This document shows, piece by piece, positions 8,157-16,989 of a stretch of 34,097 bases of DNA. The notes below the pieces were generated by a model. That model made no database searches and was not told the DNA's origin. It saw nothing but the letters and a program-made list of their open reading frames with translations. Origin of the DNA: Citrobacter sp. Res13-Sevr-PEB04-36 (GTDB taxonomy: Bacteria > Pseudomonadota > Gammaproteobacteria > Enterobacterales > Enterobacteriaceae); the NCBI RefSeq assembly GCF_015672735.1, contig NZ_JADABY010000052.1, forward strand, positions 1 through 34,097, written 5' to 3'. The position numbers were made by a program, and so were the translations under genes. Within the stretch, counting starts at the first letter, position 1; each line of letters opens with the position of its first letter.

Positions 8157-9838
8157 GCCCTCTCCTTTTCTTCAGCGATACAGAAGGTGTTGCGGCCTTT
8201 TTGCTTGGCGGCATACAGAGCCTGATCGGAACGCTCACGCAACGTTTCAATACGATCGCCAAACTGCCACTGCGCGATGCCTGCGCTGAAGGTACTGTGA
8301 AAATGGGTATCGTTAACGGAGAACGCGACCTGCTCATAATCCTTACGTAAGCGTTCCACCACCAGCGCGGCGGTTTCGCTTGTGGTATTCGGCATAATGA
8401 TGGCGAATTCTTCCCCACCGTAGCGACCCACAATGTCGGTGCTACGTAAACGATGGGAAAACAGCTGCGAGATGCCGACGATCACCTGGTCCCCGACGAC
8501 GTGGCCATAGGTATCGTTAATATTTTTAAAACGATCCAAATCCACCATCACCATGCAGAATGGTTTCCCACTGTAGTTAGATTCAGCGATCGCGCTTTTA
8601 AGAAAGTGGGTAGTCGTCGAATGGTTGTATAACCCGCTCAGACTGTCCTGCGACATGCGGGCGCGCAGGGCTCGCATTCTTTCCGCGCGGATCGAGACGG
8701 CGTGGATCAGCTCCTGAGGATCGGCCTGTTTGAGGATAAAATCCTCCGCACCGATGCTCATGGCGCCGAACTGTGCTGTTTTATTGGTTTCGCTGGAAAG
8801 ATAGGCAATCGGCAGGCCAATATGCTGCGGGATCTGGCGGATCAGTTTGGTGAGATCCGCGCCGCTAAACTCGGGCATGTGGTAATCCATCAATACCAGA
8901 TCAACCGGCTGGGCGTTCAGCACATGCAGCAAATACTGTGGTTTCTCCAGAACATGCACATCCATTCCCGCCATCCGCAACATCTCCGCGTTGTATTCCG
9001 CGACTGCAGGCTCATCGTCAACCAACAGCACCTGATAGGGTTTCTTTAACGACGGCTGGGTTAAGCGATGAAGCTCCTGCACCAAATCGGTGATCGATGC
9101 CGGTTTAACGAAGTAGCCGTCGCAGCCAGATTTAATGGCATTAATGCGCGCCGTAAAGTCGCTGTGGCAGGAGAGAAACAGCACCGGGAAAGCGGTGCCG
9201 ACTTTCTTTTTCAGCTCCGACATCGTCAGCGGGCCGCCGTAGGCGTTGTCAGGGAAGCTGACATCCATAATCACCACGGAAGGCGGTTGCGCCAGCACAG
9301 CCTGGGTAAAGTCCGCAGTATTCGCGAAAACATGGCAGGTGAAACCGAAGCAGCGCAATTGGGTGGCAAGCAGCTCAACCTGGTCGATGTCATCATCGCA
9401 CAGGTAAATCGGTTTACTGGTGCGGCGAACAAAACCTTCCTCTGTTTGTTGCGAGGAGATCGGTAATTTAAAGCCCGTGTCGCTGATGCGATGCTCAAGA
9501 CTGAGCTGCTCCTGCGTCAGGGTGTAAAGCCAACGGATAATCCGCCGCAGTTCATCACAATGTAATGTGCATTGATCCGGCTCGGTGAGTAATCGCTCAC
9601 CTTCAGCGGAGGCGGTAGCGAGCGGAGCAAAACCAAAAGACCCGGCAGACCCATGAATACTGTGCAGTAAAATATGCAGCTGTTTACGGCAGGCCTCGCT
9701 GGGTTCCGCGACCAGTTGCACCAATAACCTTTCCGCTTGTGCCAGCATGTCGGGAATGCGGCGTAAAAAACCCTGTCTCAGGCGCGATATTTTTTCCTGA
9801 GCGGCTGCCATGGCGAGGTGCTTATTTTCTTGTTTCAT
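8153..9838 (-). CDS. Hpt-REC-REC-GGDEF diguanylate cyclase (WspR-like output)
   Basis: This 561-residue protein has four domains. An Hpt domain (about 15-115) carries His59 in HSIHGSAGSFG. Receiver 1 (about 142-258) has acidic residues 148-150, Asp192 and Lys245. Receiver 2 (about 268-385) has Asp274/275, Asp318 and Lys370. The GGDEF domain (about 398-555) has an intact GGEEF active site (474-478) and an inhibitory I-site RxxD at 465-468. It should make c-di-GMP when phosphorylated by the cluster kinase, with product inhibition. Pseudomonas WspR is only REC-GGDEF, so the added Hpt and second receiver are unusual; the REC-REC-GGDEF part recalls PleD. Gene order and a 15-base gap to the receiver gene show co-transcription. 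Confidence 0.92.
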   Translation of the reverse strand: MKQENKHLAMAAAQEKISRLRQGFLRRIPDMLAQAERLLVQLVAEPSEACRKQLHILLHSIHGSAGSFGFAPLATASAEGERLLTEPDQCTLHCDELRRIIRWLYTLTQEQLSLEHRISDTGFKLPISSQQTEEGFVRRTSKPIYLCDDDIDQVELLATQLRCFGFTCHVFANTADFTQAVLAQPPSVVIMDVSFPDNAYGGPLTMSELKKKVGTAFPVLFLSCHSDFTARINAIKSGCDGYFVKPASITDLVQELHRLTQPSLKKPYQVLLVDDEPAVAEYNAEMLRMAGMDVHVLEKPQYLLHVLNAQPVDLVLMDYHMPEFSGADLTKLIRQIPQHIGLPIAYLSSETNKTAQFGAMSIGAEDFILKQADPQELIHAVSIRAERMRALRARMSQDSLSGLYNHSTTTHFLKSAIAESNYSGKPFCMVMVDLDRFKNINDTYGHVVGDQVIVGISQLFSHRLRSTDIVGRYGGEEFAIIMPNTTSETAALVVERLRKDYEQVAFSVNDTHFHSTFSAGIAQWQFGDRIETLRERSDQALYAAKQKGRNTFCIAEEKERA

Positions 9839-9853
9839 CGTAAGGTTTTTAAC

Positions 9854-10210
9854 TTATTCAGTCGCTGTCTGCAGTAGCGCATTGACTGCAGCCCCGAGGT
9901 TTTCCGCCAAATTCTCATCTTTTTTCACCCAGCGGTCGTACAGAATGTCACTGGGCGTAACCTCATTAGCACTCAGTAAAATGAACGGCTTAGACCAGCC
10001 CTGGGCACGTAACAGCGCCAGCAGATCCAGGCCGCTAATCTCAGGCATATGCAGGTCACTAATCACCATATCGAGTGTTTTATCCGAATCCAGGCACGCC
10101 AGGGCAGAGATGGCGCTTTCCACAATTACCACCTCGTAACCGTCCATCTCCAGGAAGACGGATGCCAGTTCAGCGGCAAAAAGATCATCATCAACTAATA
10201 AAATTCGCAT
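9854..10210 (-). CDS. Stand-alone response-regulator receiver
   Basis: A 118-residue CheY-like single-domain receiver. The acidic pocket is Asp7-Asp8-Asp9, the phosphoacceptor is Asp52 in VISDLHMPEISG, Ser80 fills the Thr/Ser position, and a Lys pair is at 96-97. It lies between the CheA hybrid (22 bases away) and the diguanylate cyclase (15 bases). Canonical Wsp lacks a separate receiver. It may be a phosphate sink, a shuttle between Hpt domains, or bind another target. No flagellar genes are nearby to suggest a motor role. Confidence 0.88.
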   Translation of the reverse strand: MRILLVDDDLFAAELASVFLEMDGYEVVIVESAISALACLDSDKTLDMVISDLHMPEISGLDLLALLRAQGWSKPFILLSANEVTPSDILYDRWVKKDENLAENLGAAVNALLQTATE

Positions 10211-10232
10211 CGTCTCTCTCGATGTTGTGCCC

Positions 10233-12350
10233 TCAGCACAACAGCATTTTTAAGGTTTTTATCAGGCTGTCCTGCTCAAAATCGCCCTTGGCAATGTAGG
10301 CATCCGCACCCACCTGAATACCACGTCGCCGGTCTTCTTCCTTAGCGCGGGAGGTCACAATAATGATCGGCGTGTGCTGGTAGTTTTTCTCGCCACGCAG
10401 TGATTTAGTGAAGGTAAAGCCATCCATAAACGGCATTTCGACATCCGTCAGGACCGCATCAAACTGGGTCAGTTTCGCTTTCTGCAAACCTGACAGCCCA
10501 TCTTCCGCCAGCGTCACCTGATAGCCATGCGCTTCCAGTACATTCTTTTCTATCTCGCGGGTATTCAGCGAGTCATCAACTACCAGCACATGCCAGGCGT
10601 TTTGCGCCACGCTCACCGGTTTTACAGGCGTGCTGGTTTGTCGCGATTGCTGCGCCATCGCCATCAGGGCAGGAACTTGCAGGATGCTAACCAGCTGGTT
10701 CTCCGGTGTCTGAACCATTCCGGATACCAGCGATTGCTGTTGCATATGCTTCGGTAGCGGCTTGATCATCATCTTGCGCTCATCAAGCAGCTTATCGACC
10801 CGCAGCGCCATCTTACTGTACTGATTTTGCACAATAATTAAGCGTTGCCCCGCCGATGAGGCACTTCCCTGACGCACGTGAATGCCCAGTAACTGGCCTG
10901 CGCAAACCACCGGAATAAACTCGTTATGTAAAATAATGGCCGGGCGTCCGGCAATATCGCTGATCCCCTCAGGAGTAAACTCCACCACCTCGACCACGTA
11001 TTGAGCGGGCAGCCCAAACAGATGCCCCTGCTCTTCAAATTGCAGGATGCGCATCATCGTCAGTGACACCGGCAGGCGCAGTGTGAAACTCGTCCCGACA
11101 CCTTGCCGACTGTATACCTGCAAATCGCCCTGCAGATCGGTCACCACCGTTTTACGCACCACATCAAGACCGACGCCGCGTCCAGAAAGCTCAGAGACGA
11201 TTTTGCTGGTCGAAAAACCGGGGTGAAAAATCAGCTCATTGCACTCCTGCTCGGAGAGCTGCCCGGCCATCGATGCAGGTACCAATCCCCTGCTGACCGC
11301 CTTCGCGCTGATGGCCGGATAGTTCAGGCCGCGACCGTCATCTTCCACCCGCAGCAATATTCCGCTGCCATCCTGCTGCGTGGTGATGGTAATCGTGCCG
11401 CGCGTGGATTTACCGAGCGCCAACCGCTCATCAATGTCACCAATACCGTGATCGACGGCGTTACGCAGTAAATGCGTCAGCGACTCCGACAGTCGGTCAA
11501 TGAGCTGGCGGTCAATCTCCACTTCGCCCCCCACAAAGCGGCAGACCACCTGCTTATTTAGCGTTGAGGCCAGCTCACTCACCTGCAATGAAATCGGTTC
11601 AAAGAGCGTGGAAAGCGGGAGCATGCGGATCCGCGCCGCCACGTCATACAGTTCAAACATCTGCAAATGCTGGACCTGCACACTCTCTTTTAACTGGGCG
11701 CTGAAATCGCGGATCTGCTGACGAAGCTGCTCTGCGCTCAGACCTAACAACCGTGGCACAATGTGACTCAGGTTTTGTATCTGCTGTTCCAGACGATCAT
11801 GACCAGCAACCACTTCTCCCAGAATGTCGATCAGATCGTCCAGTTTGTTGAGCTTGACGCGCACAAAGTCGGCCTGCTTAATGCCGCCGTCCACGGTAAT
11901 TGACGCCGCCGGTTTTTCGGCTTTCCCGGCTACTTCCATCGTCAACGTGGTAGCCTCCCCACGGCTCGCGCGGGCAAGACGTTCACACAACCCTACATCC
12001 GCAGGCGGCAGTTGGTTATCCCCTGCGCTGACAAAAAGCTGGGTCAGCTGGTTTGAGAGATACTCCACCGATTCATGAATCAGGTTGCCCAGCGCCCGGT
12101 CCGGCGTCAGCTTTTTATCCCGTAGTTCGCTCAGTACGTCCTCAAGATGATGCGTGACATCGGCGATACTTTGCAGTTTCAGCATCCGCGCGCCCCCTTT
12201 TAGGGTGTGCGCGGCGCGAAACATCTCGCCTATCCCGGCATCGGTATGTTCACCAGCGGAGAGCAGAAACGCCCCCTCGCTGATCGTCTGCAAATGACCT
12301 CTCCCTTCATCAATAAAACGCAGAACGAATTTTTTCAGATCGATAGCCAT
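10233..12350 (-). CDS. Hybrid chemotaxis kinase CheA-REC (WspE-like)
   Basis: The 705-residue kinase has P1/Hpt (His48 in AAHTLKGGARM), no recognisable P2, a P3 dimerisation region (about 160-260), the P4 ATPase and a P5 CheW-like domain (about 430-565). P4 carries the N box LLRNAVDHG around Asn297, G1 DDGRG at 337-341 and G2 GRGVG at 390-394. A C-terminal receiver (588-705) has Asp636 and Lys688. CheA with a fused receiver is the WspE layout. It should autophosphorylate His48 under control of the adjacent MCP and pass phosphate to receivers in the cluster. All key residues are present. It lies 11 bases after the CheR stop. Confidence 0.94.
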   Translation of the reverse strand: MAIDLKKFVLRFIDEGRGHLQTISEGAFLLSAGEHTDAGIGEMFRAAHTLKGGARMLKLQSIADVTHHLEDVLSELRDKKLTPDRALGNLIHESVEYLSNQLTQLFVSAGDNQLPPADVGLCERLARASRGEATTLTMEVAGKAEKPAASITVDGGIKQADFVRVKLNKLDDLIDILGEVVAGHDRLEQQIQNLSHIVPRLLGLSAEQLRQQIRDFSAQLKESVQVQHLQMFELYDVAARIRMLPLSTLFEPISLQVSELASTLNKQVVCRFVGGEVEIDRQLIDRLSESLTHLLRNAVDHGIGDIDERLALGKSTRGTITITTQQDGSGILLRVEDDGRGLNYPAISAKAVSRGLVPASMAGQLSEQECNELIFHPGFSTSKIVSELSGRGVGLDVVRKTVVTDLQGDLQVYSRQGVGTSFTLRLPVSLTMMRILQFEEQGHLFGLPAQYVVEVVEFTPEGISDIAGRPAIILHNEFIPVVCAGQLLGIHVRQGSASSAGQRLIIVQNQYSKMALRVDKLLDERKMMIKPLPKHMQQQSLVSGMVQTPENQLVSILQVPALMAMAQQSRQTSTPVKPVSVAQNAWHVLVVDDSLNTREIEKNVLEAHGYQVTLAEDGLSGLQKAKLTQFDAVLTDVEMPFMDGFTFTKSLRGEKNYQHTPIIIVTSRAKEEDRRRGIQVGADAYIAKGDFEQDSLIKTLKMLLC

Positions 12351-12361
12351 AATCGTTCTTA

Positions 12362-13774
12362 TTACCCGCTTTGATGGGCGAATTGCGCCAGTTGATGTTC
12401 ACACAGAAAGCGAAACGTCGTGCCGGGAAAAACCATCGGCAAACGCAGACGGCACACCGTGGAAGGATTATTGATTTCCTCGTTAAGTAATTGCATCACA
12501 ACACGATAAGTCCGTTGCGCGGGCTGACGCAGTTCACTCTGGCGATACATTTCGGCCAGATAATAATGCGCGGGCCAGTATCCCGGCTCCTGATAGACAA
12601 CCTGTTTAAACCAGGCGATGGCCTGCTGAGTCTGGTGTTGCCACATCATCGCCAGACCGAGCAACATTTTGGCCTCTGCCGACCACTCATCCTGAGCGAG
12701 GATCTTTTGCGCATTACCGGTGGTCTGCGAGAACTCTCGCTGCTCAAGCGCAATCACCCCCTGAATCAGTAGCGCATCCTGATTGCGTGGTTCGCTTTGT
12801 AATACGCTGGCAACACAGGCTTCGGCTTCAGAAAAACGTTTTTCATCAAGGCAGACACGCGCCTTTTTCAGCCAGTCGTCAGACTTAAGCGCCGCGGGTG
12901 CAGGAGGCTCAATAAATACAGGGGGAGTGGTGACAGCGACACGCGACGCAGCCCGTGGCGTTGGGACGACCAGAGGGGATTCTCCGTGGTGGCAAAAATA
13001 GAAAATGCCGTCTTCCTGCTCAAGCTTCAGGATGTCGAAATTGTTCGCCAGCGTTTCTGCGTTGCCGAAGAACAAAGCGCCGTGCGGCTGCAACATCCTG
13101 TGCAAATTTGCGTGCAGCTCGCGGCGGGTCGGCGTGTCGAAATAGATAGACACGTTACGCAGCAAAATAATGTCCACTTCCGGCAGTAACTGCTCTTTTA
13201 TAATGTTGGTGCGGTGGAACGACACTTTTTCACGGATGGCATCATGCAGCCGAAACTGGTTTCCCGTGCGGGTAAAATAGCGCTGCTGAATTAATGGTTC
13301 GACGCCGCGAAACGAGTAGCTGGAATAGCTGGCATTTCTGGCTTTTGCGAGGATCGCCGGGTCAATATCGCAGCCATAGAGTTCAACCCGTTCCGCCATC
13401 CCATCGTGATACTTTTCATGCAATTTGATAGCCAGCGAGTAGGCTTCTTCTCCTGATGAACAGCCAGCACTGAGAATGCGCACCGGTCCGCTGCGCTGCT
13501 GCAGAATGCGCGGCACCCATTTTTCGCAGATTAAATCCAGCGTGTCGCTTTCACGGAAAAAATAGGTTTCGTTAATCGTAATCAGGGTAATAAAACTATC
13601 GAACTCGTCCTGTGACAGTCGCAGTTTTTCATAATATTCATAGTAATCACTGATATGACGTTCAGCCATGCGTCGACTCAGCGCCGATTTCAGCAGCGCT
13701 TCCATCGCATTGTCAAAGTGCAAACCCACCCGGTCTTTGATCAAGCGGGCGTAATCAGGAAGATTGGGTATCAT
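12362..13774 (-). CDS. CheR methyltransferase with TPR tail (WspC-like)
   Basis: A 470-residue SAM-dependent glutamate methyltransferase. The CheR part (1-265) shows NETYFFRE around 68-75, the SAM-binding loop SAGCSSGEE at 102-110, GCDID at 134-138, and LLRNVSIYF at 204-212. A linker rich in Pro/Val/Ala (265-297) leads to about three or four TPR-like helical pairs (298-430). CheR fused to TPRs is the WspC layout. It would methylate the adjacent MCP to set signalling gain. It overlaps cheB by ATGA. Confidence 0.92.
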   Translation of the reverse strand: MIPNLPDYARLIKDRVGLHFDNAMEALLKSALSRRMAERHISDYYEYYEKLRLSQDEFDSFITLITINETYFFRESDTLDLICEKWVPRILQQRSGPVRILSAGCSSGEEAYSLAIKLHEKYHDGMAERVELYGCDIDPAILAKARNASYSSYSFRGVEPLIQQRYFTRTGNQFRLHDAIREKVSFHRTNIIKEQLLPEVDIILLRNVSIYFDTPTRRELHANLHRMLQPHGALFFGNAETLANNFDILKLEQEDGIFYFCHHGESPLVVPTPRAASRVAVTTPPVFIEPPAPAALKSDDWLKKARVCLDEKRFSEAEACVASVLQSEPRNQDALLIQGVIALEQREFSQTTGNAQKILAQDEWSAEAKMLLGLAMMWQHQTQQAIAWFKQVVYQEPGYWPAHYYLAEMYRQSELRQPAQRTYRVVMQLLNEEINNPSTVCRLRLPMVFPGTTFRFLCEHQLAQFAHQSG

Positions 13775-14838
13775 GGCAATGTACTCTCGAAATGCCCGTG
13801 ACCAGCCATTGCAAGCAACACCTTCGCGAGGCCATTTAGCGGGATCGTGCGATGTATGAGCTGTTTATCAATCGCGTTCTTGTTCATACCAAAAACAACC
13901 GAACTTTCTTCATCCTGTGCCAGCGTTCTGCCTCCACGTTGGACGATAAGCTCAATGCCGCGACAACCGTCGCTGCCCATCCCGGTCATGATCAGTCCGA
14001 CCGCCTTTTCACGAAATACCTCAGCGACCGACTCCAGTAGCAAATTGCAGCTGGGATGATAAACATCACTGTCCTGTCGTGGGACCGCCGCCAGCCGCTG
14101 GTTACTTTTGACGATCAGATGCTGTTCCGGAGGCAAGATATAGACATATCCTGCCTCCATCGGGTCATTATCCTGTGCCAAACGCACCTTCAGGTCGGTG
14201 ACGCTATCCAGCCAGTGCACCATGTTTTTGGCGAAACCATCGGCAATGTGCTGGGCGATAAGCACCGGACATGGAAAGGTCCCGGGCAAATCCTGTAACA
14301 GTTTGCTCAGCGCCTGTGGCCCTCCGGTTGAACAGGCAATCGCCAGCACGTAAGGCCAGTCAGCCGTGGTCTTCACCGTTTCCATTGCCAGTCGAGTACC
14401 CGACACACTCGGTTCAGAAGGGTAGCGTAATCCCTTGATATGGCGGATAACTTTAACCCCTACCAGCAGTTCCACCTGCCGGTGCAATGTGCGGGTGGCG
14501 AGCGGAGAGTCGTTGCTATGGTGCAGCACCGCCAGCGCCCCGCGAGAGATGTAATCTTCATCACCTGCATTTTCACCGCCAAAACGCATGACCAGGATGG
14601 GGATCGCGCTGGTCGCCATGATAGTTTCGACGATCTCGACGTTATCGGCAGTCGAGGTTTCCAGCGTCAGGATCAGCAGGTCAGGCGCTAACTGTTGCAA
14701 CAACCGAATTGCCTGCCTGCGATGTGCCGCCTGTCCCACCACCGTAATTTGCGGGTGATCTTCCAGCTGTTTGACCAGCCCGTTGCGCGACACGCTGCCC
14801 AAATCAAGGATCAGTATCCGAATACCGCAGCTACTCAT
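13771..14838 (-). CDS. CheB methylesterase with a degenerate receiver domain (WspF-like)
   Basis: A 355-residue CheB-type protein. The C-terminal methylesterase (about 162-350) keeps the catalytic triad Ser170 (ACSTGGP), His197 (AQHIADGF) and Asp290 (TGMGSDG). The N-terminal receiver fold (5-125) has lost its chemistry: the phosphoacceptor position reads Thr58 (PDLLILTLE), the second acidic-pocket residue is Leu13, and the conserved Lys is His106/107. It therefore should not be switched by phosphorylation. In Pseudomonas, WspF resets the receptor WspA and its loss raises c-di-GMP; here the reset may be constitutive or driven otherwise. Coupled to cheR and mcp by 4-base overlaps. Confidence 0.9.
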   Translation of the reverse strand: MSSCGIRILILDLGSVSRNGLVKQLEDHPQITVVGQAAHRRQAIRLLQQLAPDLLILTLETSTADNVEIVETIMATSAIPILVMRFGGENAGDEDYISRGALAVLHHSNDSPLATRTLHRQVELLVGVKVIRHIKGLRYPSEPSVSGTRLAMETVKTTADWPYVLAIACSTGGPQALSKLLQDLPGTFPCPVLIAQHIADGFAKNMVHWLDSVTDLKVRLAQDNDPMEAGYVYILPPEQHLIVKSNQRLAAVPRQDSDVYHPSCNLLLESVAEVFREKAVGLIMTGMGSDGCRGIELIVQRGGRTLAQDEESSVVFGMNKNAIDKQLIHRTIPLNGLAKVLLAMAGHGHFESTLP

Positions 14839-16925
14839 GCATCCATATCCATCAGGGTAAATGACGTCGAGGCCTCTTTCAGCGCCTTCGACAGCTGCGT
14901 CATATCCTGACTCACAATCAGAATGTCTTTGATCGACTGTGACGTGTAGTTACTGGCAACAACGATTTCACGCAGGGCCATTACCACCTGATTGCTGGCC
15001 GTTTTCTGCTGCTGAGTAGACAGTGAGATCTGCAGCGCCGCCGTAGAGGTTTGTTCGGCGGTAACGACGATATCATTCAGGTGTTCAGCACTCACCTGAC
15101 AAGCCCTCGCCCCCGCTTTGATACTCTCACCGCCTTTTTCCGCATTCAGCACCAGTCGGTTAATCGCGTTCTGGATCTCACTGATTTTATTCTCGATTTC
15201 AACCGTCGATTCAGTGACAGAATCCGCCAGGCGGCGGATCTCAGCCGCCACTACGGAGAAGCGTTTCCCGGCTTCTCCGGCGCTGGCCGCTTCCAGGGCG
15301 GCGTTAAAGGCGATGAGTTTGGTTTGATCAGCGACGCTGTTGATGATCACCATTACGCGGCTAATTTCCGTCGACTTATTGCCGAGCATCATAATTTCAC
15401 GCATATTTTGTTGGTTATCGTTGTCGATATCCGTCATGCGCATCAGCAATTGCGACATCGAATCAGAGCCTTTATTGCAGTCCTCGAGCGTCTGGTTGGC
15501 AATATCAACCACCGCGCGCGAATGCTCCGCTATTTGAGTGGAAGAGGCCGACAATTCTTCCATGGTGGAGGTAATTTCAGCCACCGAAGACGAGGTTTCC
15601 ACGCTGGTTGAGGCTTGTCCGTCTACCGCCTCGGTGATGTGTAACGATGCCTGGTGCACTGAGTTTGCATGGGACACCATATCGCCCACCAGCGAGTGCA
15701 GTCGCTGACGCATCATTTCAACCGCACCGAGCAACTCGCCTATCTCATCAGGATGATCGACCTGCACATCCACCGTCAGGTCACCTTCCGCGATGGTTTG
15801 CGCGATCCCCAGTACGCGGTTTAAGCGACGCGAAATCAGGAAACGGCTGGCAATCGCAATCAGCAACAAAATGATGGGCAACAGCAGCGCGGTGAACAGT
15901 AGCAGGCCATTGCGCACAAGGTTGCTGCTTTTAGCAACATCATCCACATTACTGGTGGTGGCAATGATCCAGTTAATCCCTTCAATGTATTCATAGACTG
16001 CGACTTTGGTCATGGGGGCCACACCATAGCCGCTCACCCAGCTGTAATAGGTAATGCCATTTTTATGTTCGAGGATATCGGCAAACAGCTTATAGCCATT
16101 GGCGTCAGTAATATTGATAACTTGTTGGTTAGTCAGCGAAGGGTGTGCCTGCATACGCCCCGGTTCGAATCCGGCATCCAGCACGTAGGCATAGCCATTT
16201 TTACCAATATGCACATCCAGTAACTGCCTGATAATCGGTTGCAGGGTCTGTTTAACATCAAACCCGACGGCCACGGCCCCCACCACCTGACCATATTTAT
16301 CGGCGATCGGCTCATAGTGGCTAATAAACTGCTTACCAAACAGCGTGACCACACCAGAAAACGGTTTATTTTTCAGCAAAAATGGCAATGCCGGATTATC
16401 GTGCCCCAGAACCGTTGCTTTCGCCGTGTTACCCGAGGTTGCCAGCAACGTGCTGCTGGCGCGAACAAACTGTTCGCCCTGCAAAATAAAGGTACTGGCA
16501 AAAACGCTGGTTAATTCTGTGAAATGGTCGTTTGTATTGGGATTACTCAGTAACGTTTTTAATTCAGACGAGTCCATAGAACGTAATGGTTTATTGGCCA
16601 CGTTCTGGTAGTTGTTAATATAAACATTGCTGTAATGTTCTGCATCCCGAGTAACCCGTTGAAACTCATTAGAGATATTGTTATGGAAAATACGGGTGTT
16701 GGTTTTGATCATTTCCAGTGCATTGGCCTGCAACTCACTGGACAAATAATTCGATAACATAAAAGAGGCGCCAATCAGCAGCGTAGCAATACACACCACC
16801 AGAATCATGCCGAGTTTCATCGCTACGCCAAGGTGAATACTGTGCAACCAGGCGAGGACTCGTGCAACGGGTCCGTCTGAAGGTATGGCCGCCGGGCGTT
16901 CTTTTACTTTAATCATGTCACTCAT
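14835..16925 (-). CDS. Methyl-accepting chemoreceptor with Cache sensor (WspA-like)
   Basis: A 696-residue receptor with a cytoplasmic N-terminal tail of about 36 residues, TM1 (about 38-58), a large periplasmic Cache 3/Cache 2-type domain (about 60-335), TM2 (about 338-360), HAMP (361-415) and a signalling helical hairpin. The hairpin tip is DQTKLIAFNAALEAASAGE (533-551), a variant of the usual NLLALNAAIEAARAGE seen in WspA-class receptors. There is no C-terminal NWETF tether for CheR, consistent with a CheR that has its own TPR tail. In Wsp systems this receptor responds to surface contact or envelope stress. The 64-base gap to the upstream PdeF-like gene has no terminator, so it is probably in the same operon. 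Confidence 0.93.
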   Translation of the reverse strand: MSDMIKVKERPAAIPSDGPVARVLAWLHSIHLGVAMKLGMILVVCIATLLIGASFMLSNYLSSELQANALEMIKTNTRIFHNNISNEFQRVTRDAEHYSNVYINNYQNVANKPLRSMDSSELKTLLSNPNTNDHFTELTSVFASTFILQGEQFVRASSTLLATSGNTAKATVLGHDNPALPFLLKNKPFSGVVTLFGKQFISHYEPIADKYGQVVGAVAVGFDVKQTLQPIIRQLLDVHIGKNGYAYVLDAGFEPGRMQAHPSLTNQQVINITDANGYKLFADILEHKNGITYYSWVSGYGVAPMTKVAVYEYIEGINWIIATTSNVDDVAKSSNLVRNGLLLFTALLLPIILLLIAIASRFLISRRLNRVLGIAQTIAEGDLTVDVQVDHPDEIGELLGAVEMMRQRLHSLVGDMVSHANSVHQASLHITEAVDGQASTSVETSSSVAEITSTMEELSASSTQIAEHSRAVVDIANQTLEDCNKGSDSMSQLLMRMTDIDNDNQQNMREIMMLGNKSTEISRVMVIINSVADQTKLIAFNAALEAASAGEAGKRFSVVAAEIRRLADSVTESTVEIENKISEIQNAINRLVLNAEKGGESIKAGARACQVSAEHLNDIVVTAEQTSTAALQISLSTQQQKTASNQVVMALREIVVASNYTSQSIKDILIVSQDMTQLSKALKEASTSFTLMDMDA

Positions 16926-16989
16926 ATTTTTGTTCTCTGTCTGAGAAGGAGCGGTTCTTTTTTTGAGTCAGAATTGTGCTGGTGCCACG

